Shown: positions 16,225 to 25,382 of the stretch, piece after piece
Position numbering within the stretch: position 1 is the first letter of the stretch
Layout: each line of letters begins with the position of its first letter
Origin: Thermoleophilaceae bacterium
Lineage (GTDB): Bacteria; Actinomycetota; Thermoleophilia; Solirubrobacterales; Thermoleophilaceae
DNA: 49,938 nt
Assembly: GCA_030447875.1 (NCBI GenBank)
Contig: JAUJOA010000006.1
Location: 1 to 49,938 of the forward strand
Reading direction: 5' to 3'
Notes under the pieces: generated by a model
Database searches by the model: none
Seen by the model: only the letters and a program-made list of their open reading frames with translations
Told to the model about the DNA's origin: nothing
Program-made: the position numbers and the translations under genes

Positions 16225-17502
16225 CTACTCGAGGGCGGCCTCACGCCGCCGGTGGCGAAGCATGCCGGCCAGGAACCAGGCCAGGCCGCCGACGATGGCG
16301 AGCGGCAGCACGAAGCCCAGGACCCGGACCGCGAGGTTGAAGGCGCCGAGGAGCGAGCTCGCCGCGTCGTGCAGCGCATCACCGGTGCCGCTCGCGGCAG
16401 CGTCATCGGCGACCAGCGAGAGGGTGACGGCCGCGAAAGCGGTCCGCTTCTCGAGGGCGGCGACGCTTCCTTGGAGTCGGTTGACGATTCGCGTCGCACG
16501 GTCGAGTCGCTCGCGGGTCGCGCGCGCCTCCGCCGCCGTGGAGGCGCGCTCCAGGCGGCGCAGGAGGCCGCGGCGCTCGGCACGCGCCGCGGCCAGGCGG
16601 TCACGGACCGACACGAACGCTCCGGTCACGTCGTCGTTGGTCTGCGTCTGGCTGCGAACCTGCCCCAGGTCCGCGAGGTCGCTCAGCGTCGCGTCGAGCT
16701 CGGTCGCGGGAACGCGCAGGTCGAACGAGCCGCCCGTCGCCCCTTCATCGCCCGTGGTGACCGATGAGCCGAGCACGAACCCGCGATGCCGCTGGACGAT
16801 CCCCGGGATGTCACGGGCGACCTCGGCGACACGATCGTCCGGCGCGGCGAGCGTCATCGAGGCGCTGCGCTCGACGCGCCGGTTGGATTGGTCGAGCGCC
16901 TCGTCACCGGGGGCGGGGAGCCGGGGATCGGTGGACGGCGGGAGCGTCAGAGGCTCGGCCGTGGTCCCGCCCGGCTCGGAGGGAATTGACCTCTTATCGC
17001 TCTGACGTGCGCCCGCGGATGGCGCCGCTTCGTCGAGCAGACCTCGCGCGCCCTCTTCCTGCGCCGGCATCGCGGTGCCGTCCACCGCGGTGTCGGCGGA
17101 GTCGGAGCTCCGGCTCCCGGTGTAGACGGAGACGCCCACGAGCAGGGCGATGACGAGCGACGCGGCGCCCGCCACGACCCGGAACGACGGCCGAAGCGTG
17201 ACGAGCCGCTCGACGGCCCAGTCCCAGGCCGCGGCTCGCCTCGAGGCGGGGCGCGCCACGGCGGGGGCCCCTTCCGGCGCAAACCCGCGCTCCATCCGCG
17301 CGTCAAGCCGCCCGGCGAACTGCTGATCCGGCACCGGAGCCTCGGAGCTCAGCGCGAGCGCCAGTTCCTGAAGCTCGCGCTCATGCTGGTCGGCAGCCGT
17401 CACCCGGCCGGCCTCCAGCGCCTCGTCGACGACGGCGAGCGTCGAGGTGGCCGCGTCCTGATCGGAGTCGTCGGCCCGGTCGAACCACTCAGGCGTTCTC
17501 AT
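16225..17502 (-). CDS. Anti-sigma-like N-terminus fused to DUF4349 membrane protein
   Basis: The 425-residue protein overlaps the end of the sigma factor gene by 14 bp. Residues 1-100 are soluble and acidic, with LAVVDEALEAGRVTAADQHERELQELALAL-type helices placed like an anti-sigma domain, though without a zinc motif. A membrane span lies at about 107-129 (VVAGAASLVIALLVGVSVYT). The extracytoplasmic part from about 205 is a DUF4349 domain (RSASMTLAAPDDRVAEVARD, FDLRVPATELDATLSDL) ending in a coiled coil. A last span at about 390-411 is followed by basic residues. The likely role, inferred from position, is to control the adjacent sigma factor in response to an envelope signal. Confidence 0.7.
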   Translation of the reverse strand: MRTPEWFDRADDSDQDAATSTLAVVDEALEAGRVTAADQHERELQELALALSSEAPVPDQQFAGRLDARMERGFAPEGAPAVARPASRRAAAWDWAVERLVTLRPSFRVVAGAASLVIALLVGVSVYTGSRSSDSADTAVDGTAMPAQEEGARGLLDEAAPSAGARQSDKRSIPSEPGGTTAEPLTLPPSTDPRLPAPGDEALDQSNRRVERSASMTLAAPDDRVAEVARDIPGIVQRHRGFVLGSSVTTGDEGATGGSFDLRVPATELDATLSDLADLGQVRSQTQTNDDVTGAFVSVRDRLAAARAERRGLLRRLERASTAAEARATRERLDRATRIVNRLQGSVAALEKRTAFAAVTLSLVADDAAASGTGDALHDAASSLLGAFNLAVRVLGFVLPLAIVGGLAWFLAGMLRHRRREAALE

Positions 17503-18061
17503 GGCATGCCTTTCTCAGCTTCTCGATGGTCCGGTGCAGTCGCGTGCCCACGTTCGACTCCGAGAGTCCGAGCACGCGGGCGATCTCGGCGTTCGGGAGC
17601 CCACCGACGAACTTGAGGGCGATCATGTCGCGCTCCCGCGGGGACAGCTCACCCAGCGCCGAGCGGACGGTGGCGTGCCGCAGGGCTCGCTCCGCCTCTT
17701 CGTCGGGCGCTCCGGTCATCACGTCCTCCGGATCGATCTCGAGACGCGCGCGGCGCTTTCGCCGGCGGAGCTCGTCGAGCGCGGCGTTTCGGGCGATCCC
17801 GAACACCCACGCCTCGGCCGTTCCCCTCGAGGCGTGGAAGCTCCGGCGCTTGCGGTAGGCGCGCTCGAAGGCCTGGGCGGTCACGTCCTCGGCCGCGGAT
17901 CGATCGCGAAGAAGCGACGCCACGTAGGCATAGACGCGAGGGAACGTACGCCGGTAGAGGGACTCGAAGGTCTCCGCCGAGTCACTCGCCGGAAGCGGAA
18001 GGGCGGGTTGCGCCAGCACGTCGCTCACACCTGCATTACGACCGAGCGGCGCCCACGTCAC
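17489..18061 (-). CDS. ECF-type sigma-70 family RNA polymerase sigma factor
   Basis: The 190-residue protein contains sigma region 2 (FESLYRRTFPRVYAYVASLL, AEDVTAQAFERAY, WVFGIARNAALDELRRRKR) and region 4 (ALGELSPRERDMIALKFVGG, NAEIARVLGLSESNVGTRLH). Region 3 is missing, as expected for ECF or group 4 sigma factors. GTG 18028 is an alternative start that removes 11 residues. Its target promoters are unknown. The immediately overlapping downstream gene is a membrane protein with an anti-sigma-like head, so the pair is probably a signal-transduction module. Confidence 0.92.
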   Translation of the reverse strand: MTWAPLGRNAGVSDVLAQPALPLPASDSAETFESLYRRTFPRVYAYVASLLRDRSAAEDVTAQAFERAYRKRRSFHASRGTAEAWVFGIARNAALDELRRRKRRARLEIDPEDVMTGAPDEEAERALRHATVRSALGELSPRERDMIALKFVGGLPNAEIARVLGLSESNVGTRLHRTIEKLRKACHENA

Positions 18062-18092
18062 GCCGATCGATCTACGCGGCTCGACCGCGTGC

Positions 18093-18827
18093 TCAGCCCG
18101 CGCCGGCGGCGTCAGCGGAGGGCATGAAGAGCCGCGGGTCGTTCGTGATCACGCCGTCGAGGCCGAGGGCATCCAGCGCGGCGATCCGCCGTGCGTCGTC
18201 GACGGTCCATGCGTAGAGCTGGCCACCGGCTCCCTGCACCGCCTCGACGAGGCGCCGGCTGATCAACAGCCAGTGGACCATCAGCGCCTCGCAGCGACCG
18301 GCGCGGAGGGCGGTCGTGGCCTGGCGTGGGAGCCGCGCCCGCATGATACGCAGGAGCGCGTAGGCGCCGGGGGCCAGAATCGTCTTCGTGTAGTCCCGAC
18401 TGGCGCGCGGGACCGACCAGCCCCGACGTATGCCGGGAGCGAACTGACCGACGAGCTCGAGGCTCTCCGGATAGGTCGACGAGATGAGCGCGCGCTCACC
18501 GAGCCCCCTGGCGAGGAGCCCGTCCACGACCTCACGCTCGTACCCCGGCACCTTGAGGTCCACATCGAGCTCGACGCCCTCGTAGGCCTCACCGGCGAAG
18601 TGGTCGAGTCCCTCCTCGAGCGTGACCGGCCGGCGCTTCGCCGCGTCCTCGAGGTCGTGGGCCAGCACGAGCCGGCCATCCCTCAGCCGGAGCACGTCGA
18701 ACTCGATCATGTCGACGCCCGTATCGAGCGCCGCCCGGAAGCTCTCGAACGTGTTGCCGGGCGCGACCAAGTCGGCGCCCTTGTGACCGACGCGCTTGAG
18801 GGCGGGGAGTCGCGCCGGTCGAGTCAT
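18093..18827 (-). CDS. Glycerophosphodiester phosphodiesterase family protein (divergent active site)
   Basis: I start at ATG 18827, which overlaps the Nei2 stop (ATGA), giving 244 residues. The GDPD TIM-barrel motifs are present: GHKGADLVAPGNTFESF (about 14-30), MIEFDVLRLRDGRLVLAHD (40-58) and LDVDLKVPG. The catalytic pair His15 and His57 and acidic ligands Glu42 and Asp44 are kept. The usual HRG reads HKG, and the usual PENT reads PGNT, removing a normally conserved glutamate. GDPDs hydrolyse glycerophosphodiesters to glycerol-3-phosphate. No signal peptide is visible, so it is cytoplasmic. Activity may be altered. Confidence 0.85.
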   Translation of the reverse strand: MTRPARLPALKRVGHKGADLVAPGNTFESFRAALDTGVDMIEFDVLRLRDGRLVLAHDLEDAAKRRPVTLEEGLDHFAGEAYEGVELDVDLKVPGYEREVVDGLLARGLGERALISSTYPESLELVGQFAPGIRRGWSVPRASRDYTKTILAPGAYALLRIMRARLPRQATTALRAGRCEALMVHWLLISRRLVEAVQGAGGQLYAWTVDDARRIAALDALGLDGVITNDPRLFMPSADAAGAG

Positions 18828-19639
18828 CGCTGGCAGGTGGGGCACCAGAAGGTGGTGCGGTTGTCGTCGCCCTGCCCGCGGGACTTCACAAGCGTGCCGC
18901 AGCGCCGGCAGGGCAAGCCGACGCGGTTGTAGACCCACGTACGGTTCTCAGGACCGCGCGCCGGCCGCTCGGGCTCATAGGTCACGGTGCGCCCACCCCG
19001 CTCGGCGGACAGGCGCATCAGCGGTCGTGCGCGGCGGACGATCGCGCGCGCCTCCTCGTCTGTCACCTCGCCCACCGCCCGCCACGGGTCCACGCCCGCC
19101 ATGAAGCAGGACTCCGATTTCCAGATGTTGCCGATGCCGGCCACGTTGCGCTGATCGAGAAGGGCATCGCCTATCCCGCGCGTCGGATCATCCTCGCGGA
19201 GGCTTCGGACGAAGGAGTCCTCGTCGAAGTCGTCGCGGATGATGTCGCTGCCGAGCCCGGCGAGGCGCTGGTCAGAGCGCGCCCGTCCTTCGCTCATGAG
19301 CTCGAGCACGGGACCGTCGAACTGCACCACCTCGTAGTCGGCGGTCCGGATCACGAGCCACGCTCGGCGGGCGCCGCGGCGCCAGCGCTCGCCGCGGCGG
19401 TAGACGCCCCACTTGCCGCCCATCCGCAGATGCGAGTGGAGGGTCAGGTCGCCGTCGAAGCGCAGGAACAGGTGCTTGCCGTGCGCGTCGACGCGCTGCA
19501 CGCCCCGCCCCGAGAGACGCTCCGGCCAGCGGTCGTGGCGGTGGCGCGCCTGCGGCGTCTCGATCGAGACGATCGGGCGGTCGACGAGCGCGGCGCCGAC
19601 GCGGCGTGCGGCGTGGTGGATCGTGTCGCCCTCGGGCAT
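18824..19639 (-). CDS. Fpg/Nei-family DNA glycosylase (Nei2-like)
   Basis: The 271-residue protein begins MPEGDTIHHAARRVGAAL: after Met removal the catalytic Pro2 and Glu3 are in place. The helix-two-turn-helix segment is LLDQRNVAGIGNIWKSE. The C-terminal zinc finger has CRRCG and CPTC pairs (about 243-270). Such bifunctional enzymes excise oxidised bases and cleave abasic sites. The N-terminal PEGDT sequence is of the Nei2 type found in actinobacteria next to Lhr helicases. Here the Lhr gene lies 44 bp upstream on the same strand, and the GDPD gene overlaps downstream. Confidence 0.93.
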   Translation of the reverse strand: MPEGDTIHHAARRVGAALVDRPIVSIETPQARHRHDRWPERLSGRGVQRVDAHGKHLFLRFDGDLTLHSHLRMGGKWGVYRRGERWRRGARRAWLVIRTADYEVVQFDGPVLELMSEGRARSDQRLAGLGSDIIRDDFDEDSFVRSLREDDPTRGIGDALLDQRNVAGIGNIWKSESCFMAGVDPWRAVGEVTDEEARAIVRRARPLMRLSAERGGRTVTYEPERPARGPENRTWVYNRVGLPCRRCGTLVKSRGQGDDNRTTFWCPTCQR

Positions 19640-19683
19640 TTTTCAAAGATGGCAGATGGCACACCCCAGGACGCCCGTGCCGG

Positions 19684-22600
19684 CTATGCGCTCAGGGTCA
19701 GCTTGCGCGGGCCCTGGCGGAAGCCCAGCTCCACGAGCAGCGGCTCGACGGGTGATCCGACGATTGGCTCGCCGTCGAAGCGCTCGAGCGCGAGCCGCTT
19801 CAGGCGGCCCCGACGCACATGCTCGGCGAGTGCGTCGAGCGCCTCATGCAACCAGTCGGCCGGGGCGTCGCGCTCGCCCAGCGGCGGACGGAGGGCCACG
19901 AGGCCCTTCCCTCCGCGCTCGAGGTAGAGCACCGGCTCAGCGTCGAGCGTGACGACGTAGGCGCCGGGCACGCGTGCGGGACGGCGACCGCCCGTGCGAG
20001 CGCCATTGCTCGAAGCGTCGTCGTCGCGTCGCGGCCACGGCAGCGAGGCGCCGTACGGGTTCGCCGGATCGGTCACAGCCAGGACGAGCGCGCCGGCGGG
20101 CTCGTCGGCTCTCAGGCCGCGCAGCCGCTCGACCGCGGCGGGCAGCGCGAACTGTGCTCCGCCGAGGCCCTCGACGAAATAGCCGCGGCGCGCGGTGCCG
20201 AGCGTCTCCAGGTTGGTCAACTCGCCGTACAGTGACGAGAAACCGCCTGGAATCCCCTCGGCCAGCACCGTCTCGCGCGTCACGATGCCGTAGCGCTCGA
20301 GCAGGAGCTCGGCCAGCGCTCGCATGCGCGGTCCGTACTGCGGCGCACCGGCGAAGAGCGGCGCTGTGAGCGACCATCGTCCCTGGATCTGCGGCGCCGT
20401 CGGGCGCCGATGGCGCGCGAATCGCCGCCGGCGGTCCTGGGCGGCGCGCGCCAGCGACAGGCGCGGGGCCCGGAGCGGGGCGAAGGCGTCGTTGGTGACC
20501 TCGCCCGCCCACACCAGGTCCCACAGCGCCTCCTGCAGCTCGGCCGGCTCGACCACAGCGCCGGACACCTCGGGGACATCCGCCAGGAGGTCCGCCCAGA
20601 ACGCCGCGCCGCGCTCGAGCCGCTCGCGAAGAGCGTCGTGGAGCGGGAGCGGCGGACGCTCCGATTTCGCGGGCGGTGGGCCGAGCCAGCGCGCGTCGTC
20701 ACGGAAGTAGAGCGCGATCCGCCCCGACGAGCGGCCGAGCGCCCCAGCGCCGATCCAGACCAGCTCGCCTCCCGCGCACAGGGCATCCATCCAGGACGTG
20801 GAGTAAGCGCCCACGCGGCGGGGAAGCACGTCGCGCTCCCAGACCTCCGGCGCGAGGGCGAGACCCTGCAAAGGCACCAGCACCTCGCGGAGCCTGTCGA
20901 TGCCGGCGCCTCCGGGGGGCGCGGCGTCGACTCCCTGCCATGCCGGCAGGAACCGCGCCAGCGCCCGTTGCTCGGCCGGCTCCACCTCGCGGCGAAGCGA
21001 CGCAAGCGACGCGCGGCGCAGGCGCCGCAGAACGTCCGGGTCGCACCATTCGCGCTCGGTGCCGCCGGGGCGCAGCTCGCCACGGATCAGTGCCCCGGCC
21101 TGCTCGAGCACGTGGAGGACGGGCACGAGGTCCACGCCGTAGCGGTCGCTCGGAGAGCGTCCCGTGAACGGGCCGTGCGTGCGTGCGAAGCGGCGGACAA
21201 TTCGCTCGAGCGGGTTCTCGACCGGCTCCAGGAACGTGGCGGCCAGCCCCCCGGGGGGGACGGCTCCCAGCGCGTCGCGGTAGAGACCGGCGTCCTCCGC
21301 CGCGATGTAGCGCTCCTCGCCGCCGATCCGCATCAGCACCGCCCGCCGCTCTCGCACCAGCTCCTCGAGCATCCGCTTGGCCGACACCGCGTCGAGGCAG
21401 CGCAGCTGCGCCTCGGCCGTCGTGACGTCGCCCACCGCCCGCAGCACGTCGTGCAGCCCGTCCGAGTTGGCGGCCCGGGTGCGCTCGCTGGTGCGCTGGA
21501 GGTCGCCCTCCACCTCGTCGAGCGCCGCCGGGTCGATCAGCTCGCGTAGCTCCTCCTGCCCGAGCAGCTCACGGAGAAGGTCGCGATCGAGCGAGAGGGC
21601 GGCGGCCCGGCGCTCGGCGTTCGGCGTGTCGCCCTCGTACATGTATGTCGCGACGTAGTCGAACAGGAGTGACGAGGCGAACGGCGAAGCGCGCTGCGTC
21701 TCCGCCTCGACGAGCGACAGCTCACGGCTGTGAAGACCGCGCAGGAGCGCGTCGAGTCCCGGGAGGTCGAGCACGTCGCGCAGGCACTCGCGGTAGGTCT
21801 CGAGGATGATCGGGAACTGCCCGTAGCGCTTCGCCACCTCGAGCAGCGATTGCGCCTTCAGCCGCTGCTGCCAGAGCGGCGTCCGCTTGCCCGGGTAGGC
21901 GCGCGGGATCAGCAGCGCGCGGGCGGCGTTCTCCCGGAAGCGCGCGCCGAACAGCGCCGAGGCGCCGAGCTCGCGAACGACCAGATCCTCGAGCTCGTCG
22001 GGCTCGACGAGGACGAGATCGGCGCTGGGAGGCTCGTCCGCGTCGGGTAGGTGGACGATGATGCCGTCGTCCGACCAGATGGCGTCGGCCTCCAGCCCGA
22101 ACCCGTCGCGGATCCGCGCCGAGAGCGCCAGCGCCCAGGCGGCGTGTACGCGCCCGCCATAGGGGGAGAGGACACACAGGCGCCAGTCCCCGATCTCGTC
22201 GCGGAAGCGCTCCACCACGATCGTCCGGTCCGACGGGATCACTCGGGTCGCCTCGCGCTGTTCACGCAGGAACGCCACGAGGTTGCCCGCCGCCCGTTCG
22301 TCGAGGTCGTGCGTCTTGACGAGCTCGCTTGGCTCGCGGTCCACGGTTTCACGGCAGAACTCGCCGATCGCCCGCCCGAGCTGGACGGGCCTTCCCACGC
22401 CGTCGCCACGCCAGAAGGGGACTGCGCCGGGCGCGCCGGGGGCCGGGCTGACGATCACGCGATCGCGCGTGATCTCCTCGATCCTCCAGGTGGAGGCCCC
22501 GAGCATGAAGGTCTGGCCCGCACGCGCCTCGTAGACCATCTCCTCGTCGAGCTCGCCCACACGCCGCCCGTCGGGGAGGTGCACGCCGAAGAGCCCGCGG

Positions 22601-24141
22601 TCCGGGATCGTGCCGGCGTTCGTCACCGCGAGCTGGAGCGCCCCCCGTCGCGCGCGGATCGTGTCCTCGATCCGGTCCCAGACGATTCGGGGGCGCAGCT
22701 CGCTGAACTCCTCGGACGGGTAGCGGCCGTCCAGCATGTCGAGCACGTTGTCGAGCAGCTCGCGGGACAGCTCGGCGTACGGGTAGGCGCGGCGAAGCAG
22801 CTCGTGCAGCTCGGGCACGCGCCACTCGTCGCCGGTGGCCACCATCGCCACGATCTGCTGCGAGAGCACGTCGAGCGGGTTGCGCGGCACCACCGTCTCC
22901 TCGATCTCGCCCTCACGCATGCGCTTGGCGACCACCGCGCACTCGAGGAGGTCGGCCCGGAACTTGGGAAAGATCCGGCCCTTCGACACCTCGCCCACCC
23001 CGTGCCCGGCGCGACCGATGCGCTGGAGCCCGCGCGTCACGGACTTGGGCGACTCGACCTGGAGCACGAGGTCGACCGCTCCCATGTCGATGCCGAGCTC
23101 GAGCGATGACGTGGCCACCAGGCACGGGAGCCGGCCCGACTTGAGCAGCTCCTCGACCACGACGCGCTCCTCGCGCGCGAGCGAGCCGTGGTGCGCGCGG
23201 GCAATGACCTTCGTCTCCGCGCCGTCGTCCTCATCCTCACCATTCGCCAGCTCGTTCAGCCGCACCGCCAGCCGCTCCGCCCCGCGACGGTTGTTCACGA
23301 AGATGATCGTCGAGCGGTGCTGCTGCACGAGCTTCAACAGCTCCGGGTAGATGGCGGGCCAGATCGAACGCCGCGTGGCGGTGCCGTCCACGGTGGCCGG
23401 GTCGACCACCGCCTCGTCGCCCGTCGACGGCTCGCGCATGTCCTCGACCGGCACCTGGATCTTCAGGTCGAGCGGCTTGCGGATGCCCGTGTCCACGATC
23501 CGGCACGGGCGCCCGGTCCCCGTCAGAAAGCGCCCGACCTCCTCGAGCGGCCGCTGGGTGGCCGAGAGGCCGATGCGCTGGACGGGTCGCTCTGCCAGGT
23601 GCTCGAGCCGCTCGAGCGTGAGCGCCAGGTGAGCGCCGCGCTTCGTCTGCGCCACGGCGTGGATCTCGTCGACGATCGCCCACTCCGCGTCGCGCAGGAT
23701 GTCCCGCGCGCGCGAGGTGAGCATGAGGTAGAGCGACTCGGGAGTCGTGATGAGGATGTCCGGCGGCTTGCGGAGCATCGCCTGGCGCTCACGCTGCGGC
23801 GTGTCCCCGGTGCGGATGGCCACCTCGATGTCGCCCCCGATTCCCTTGAGGGGCGCGCGCAGGTTGCGCTCGATGTCGTAGGACAGCGCCTTGAGCGGGG
23901 AGACGTACACCAGCCGCGTGCGCCGCTCACCCTCGGCGGCCGGCTCGGCAACCAGCCGGTCGAGCCCCCACAGGAAGGCGGCGAGTGTCTTGCCGGACCC
24001 GGTCGGCGCCGAGAGCAGGACGTTCTCGCCCGCGGCGATCGCCGGCCAAGCCTGCTCCTGGGCGGGTGTTGGCTGCGCGAACGCGTGCGCGAACCAGTCC
24101 CGTACCTCGCGTGTGAACGATGCGAGCGCGACGCTCTCCAT
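19684..24141 (-). CDS. lhr: Lhr-type large ATP-dependent helicase
   Basis: At 1485 residues this is a full-length Lhr, the large SF2 helicase of actinobacteria. The RecA-like core shows the Q-region QPTPAQEQAWPAI, Walker A SAPTGSGKT (about 44-52), the DEIH box in AIVDEIHAVAQ, motif III SATQR, and motif VI LQRIGRAGHG. After the core come the winged-helix and beta-barrel Lhr modules and the roughly 600-residue C-terminal extension. Lhr translocates 3' to 5' on single-stranded DNA, unwinds RNA:DNA hybrids and is linked to interstrand crosslink and mitomycin C resistance. The downstream nei2 gene is its usual partner. No frameshift is seen along the 4.5 kb. Confidence 0.95.
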   Translation of the reverse strand: MESVALASFTREVRDWFAHAFAQPTPAQEQAWPAIAAGENVLLSAPTGSGKTLAAFLWGLDRLVAEPAAEGERRTRLVYVSPLKALSYDIERNLRAPLKGIGGDIEVAIRTGDTPQRERQAMLRKPPDILITTPESLYLMLTSRARDILRDAEWAIVDEIHAVAQTKRGAHLALTLERLEHLAERPVQRIGLSATQRPLEEVGRFLTGTGRPCRIVDTGIRKPLDLKIQVPVEDMREPSTGDEAVVDPATVDGTATRRSIWPAIYPELLKLVQQHRSTIIFVNNRRGAERLAVRLNELANGEDEDDGAETKVIARAHHGSLAREERVVVEELLKSGRLPCLVATSSLELGIDMGAVDLVLQVESPKSVTRGLQRIGRAGHGVGEVSKGRIFPKFRADLLECAVVAKRMREGEIEETVVPRNPLDVLSQQIVAMVATGDEWRVPELHELLRRAYPYAELSRELLDNVLDMLDGRYPSEEFSELRPRIVWDRIEDTIRARRGALQLAVTNAGTIPDRGLFGVHLPDGRRVGELDEEMVYEARAGQTFMLGASTWRIEEITRDRVIVSPAPGAPGAVPFWRGDGVGRPVQLGRAIGEFCRETVDREPSELVKTHDLDERAAGNLVAFLREQREATRVIPSDRTIVVERFRDEIGDWRLCVLSPYGGRVHAAWALALSARIRDGFGLEADAIWSDDGIIVHLPDADEPPSADLVLVEPDELEDLVVRELGASALFGARFRENAARALLIPRAYPGKRTPLWQQRLKAQSLLEVAKRYGQFPIILETYRECLRDVLDLPGLDALLRGLHSRELSLVEAETQRASPFASSLLFDYVATYMYEGDTPNAERRAAALSLDRDLLRELLGQEELRELIDPAALDEVEGDLQRTSERTRAANSDGLHDVLRAVGDVTTAEAQLRCLDAVSAKRMLEELVRERRAVLMRIGGEERYIAAEDAGLYRDALGAVPPGGLAATFLEPVENPLERIVRRFARTHGPFTGRSPSDRYGVDLVPVLHVLEQAGALIRGELRPGGTEREWCDPDVLRRLRRASLASLRREVEPAEQRALARFLPAWQGVDAAPPGGAGIDRLREVLVPLQGLALAPEVWERDVLPRRVGAYSTSWMDALCAGGELVWIGAGALGRSSGRIALYFRDDARWLGPPPAKSERPPLPLHDALRERLERGAAFWADLLADVPEVSGAVVEPAELQEALWDLVWAGEVTNDAFAPLRAPRLSLARAAQDRRRRFARHRRPTAPQIQGRWSLTAPLFAGAPQYGPRMRALAELLLERYGIVTRETVLAEGIPGGFSSLYGELTNLETLGTARRGYFVEGLGGAQFALPAAVERLRGLRADEPAGALVLAVTDPANPYGASLPWPRRDDDASSNGARTGGRRPARVPGAYVVTLDAEPVLYLERGGKGLVALRPPLGERDAPADWLHEALDALAEHVRRGRLKRLALERFDGEPIVGSPVEPLLVELGFRQGPRKLTLSA

Positions 24142-24236
24142 ACGACCCCCGAGCGTACCGTCAACGATGTACGGGCCCGAACGTGCTCGCCGGGCAGCTT
24201 ATGCTGCCGCGCAATCGACTCGAGGAGGCATGCCCG

Positions 24237-24500
24237 ATGCACCAGGCGAGAAAGCGGCTTCTCCCGCTGGCGGCGACCGCCGTGGTGGCCCTCGTCCCCG
24301 CCTGCGGCGAGGACGACGTGCAAAATGAGGTGAGAGATCGAGCGGTCCCCGACGGGGCGGAGCGGCAGATCGACGACGCGAAGAAGGAACTCGACGATGC
24401 GCAGAAGCAGCTCGAGCAGCAGAGCGAGGATGCGCAGAAGCAGTCCGAGCAGCTGCAGAAGGAGCTCGACAACCAGGTACCCCAAGCGCCCGGCGAGTGA
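24237..24500 (+). CDS. Small coiled-coil lipoprotein (87 aa)
   Basis: ATG 24237 is set by a strong GAGGAGG (24222-24228). Residues 1-22 are a lipoprotein signal: basic MHQARKRLL, a hydrophobic core, then VPAC with Cys about 23. The rest is a continuous heptad-rich helix (DDAKKELDDAQKQLEQQSED), ending in a short proline tail. It should be anchored on the outer face of the membrane and form a coiled coil, perhaps an oligomer or wall-spacing protein. It diverges from lhr and converges on the serine hydrolase gene (6 bp between stops). No named family is recognised. Confidence 0.7.
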   Translation: MHQARKRLLPLAATAVVALVPACGEDDVQNEVRDRAVPDGAERQIDDAKKELDDAQKQLEQQSEDAQKQSEQLQKELDNQVPQAPGE

Positions 24501-24506
24501 CCGACG

Positions 24507-25382
24507 CTATTGGCGAAGCAGGCGCCTCGCGATGCCGCTGACCGTCTCGATCCCGTAGGCCATCGACGGGTTGCCGTCGGACAGCACCGCGATCGAGACT
24601 CCCGCGCCGGCCCGCTCGAGCCGCGCCGCCTGGTTCACGACCTCGCCGGAGGCGATCTCGCGCCAGCCACCCTTGAAGAGGACCGTCCACCGCGGGCGTG
24701 CCACCTGGGGGATGCCCCAGCTCTGCTCGGGCACGATCGTGGTGAGCAGGCGACGGCCATAGTCACGGTGCCGAGCGGGGAGCAGACGGTCGACGTCGCG
24801 AAAGAAGCGCGCCTGGTCTGCAGCGGTGACCTGGGAGTCGCCCCAGGCCGGGGAGGGCTCGAAGTCCCGAAGGCCGGCACGGCGAGCGAGGTTCACGAGG
24901 CCTCGCTGGCCCACGCGCTCGAAGATGGCGGTGGCGGCGTCGTTGTCGGAGACGCGGATCATGCGATCCAGCAGTGTCCGGTCGTCCGCCCCGAGCCGGC
25001 CGTTCGAGCGGTCGAGGAAGGCGACGAGGAGCATCGCCTTGACGACGCTCGCCGCTACGTGCGGCCGGTTCATCCGCCTCCCGCGGAGGCGCCCACGCGA
25101 GTCGATCACGGCGAAGGAAATGTCGCCCGTCCGCGCATCGGCGTAGTCGCCGGCGGCACGGACGCTGCGAGCGAGCGGCAGTGACCGCGGCTTGCCGATG
25201 GAGTAGAGCGCCGGCAGGCCGGCGCCGCAATCGCGTAGCTCCGCCACCCGCACGAGCGACCCGGATCCGCAAGGGCCCGGCTGGTCGCCGGTGCGCAGCG
25301 ACGGTGGAATCGCCGCCGGGAGGACGACCGCCGCCACGGCCGCGGGCCAGGCGATCAGCCGACGCGGGCGTGTCAGCCCCAT
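24507..25382 (-). CDS. Secreted class A beta-lactamase-fold serine hydrolase
   Basis: ATG 25382 gives 291 residues with an N-terminal signal sequence (RRLIAWPAAVAAVVLPAAIP). The active-site motifs of the class A/DD-peptidase fold are visible: SVVK (Ser112-Lys115), SDN (145-147) and KGG (237-239). No clear Glu of the omega loop (ExxLN) is seen. It may be a peptidoglycan-related hydrolase or a beta-lactamase-like protein rather than a proven resistance enzyme. Two cysteines (38 and 52) could form a disulphide near the N-terminus. The start overlaps the end of the UDG gene by 10 bp. Confidence 0.82.
   Translation of the reverse strand: MGLTRPRRLIAWPAAVAAVVLPAAIPPSLRTGDQPGPCGSGSLVRVAELRDCGAGLPALYSIGKPRSLPLARSVRAAGDYADARTGDISFAVIDSRGRLRGRRMNRPHVAASVVKAMLLVAFLDRSNGRLGADDRTLLDRMIRVSDNDAATAIFERVGQRGLVNLARRAGLRDFEPSPAWGDSQVTAADQARFFRDVDRLLPARHRDYGRRLLTTIVPEQSWGIPQVARPRWTVLFKGGWREIASGEVVNQAARLERAGAGVSIAVLSDGNPSMAYGIETVSGIARRLLRQ

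Noticed and set aside
22051-23388. Long plus-strand frames inside lhr
   Set aside because: The Lhr frame is continuous with all helicase motifs; the antisense peptides have no domains.
24507-25382. Calling the serine hydrolase a beta-lactamase resistance gene
   Set aside because: The Ser-x-x-Lys, SDN and KGG motifs fit the fold, but the deacylating Glu motif is not evident, so antibiotic hydrolysis is not supported.
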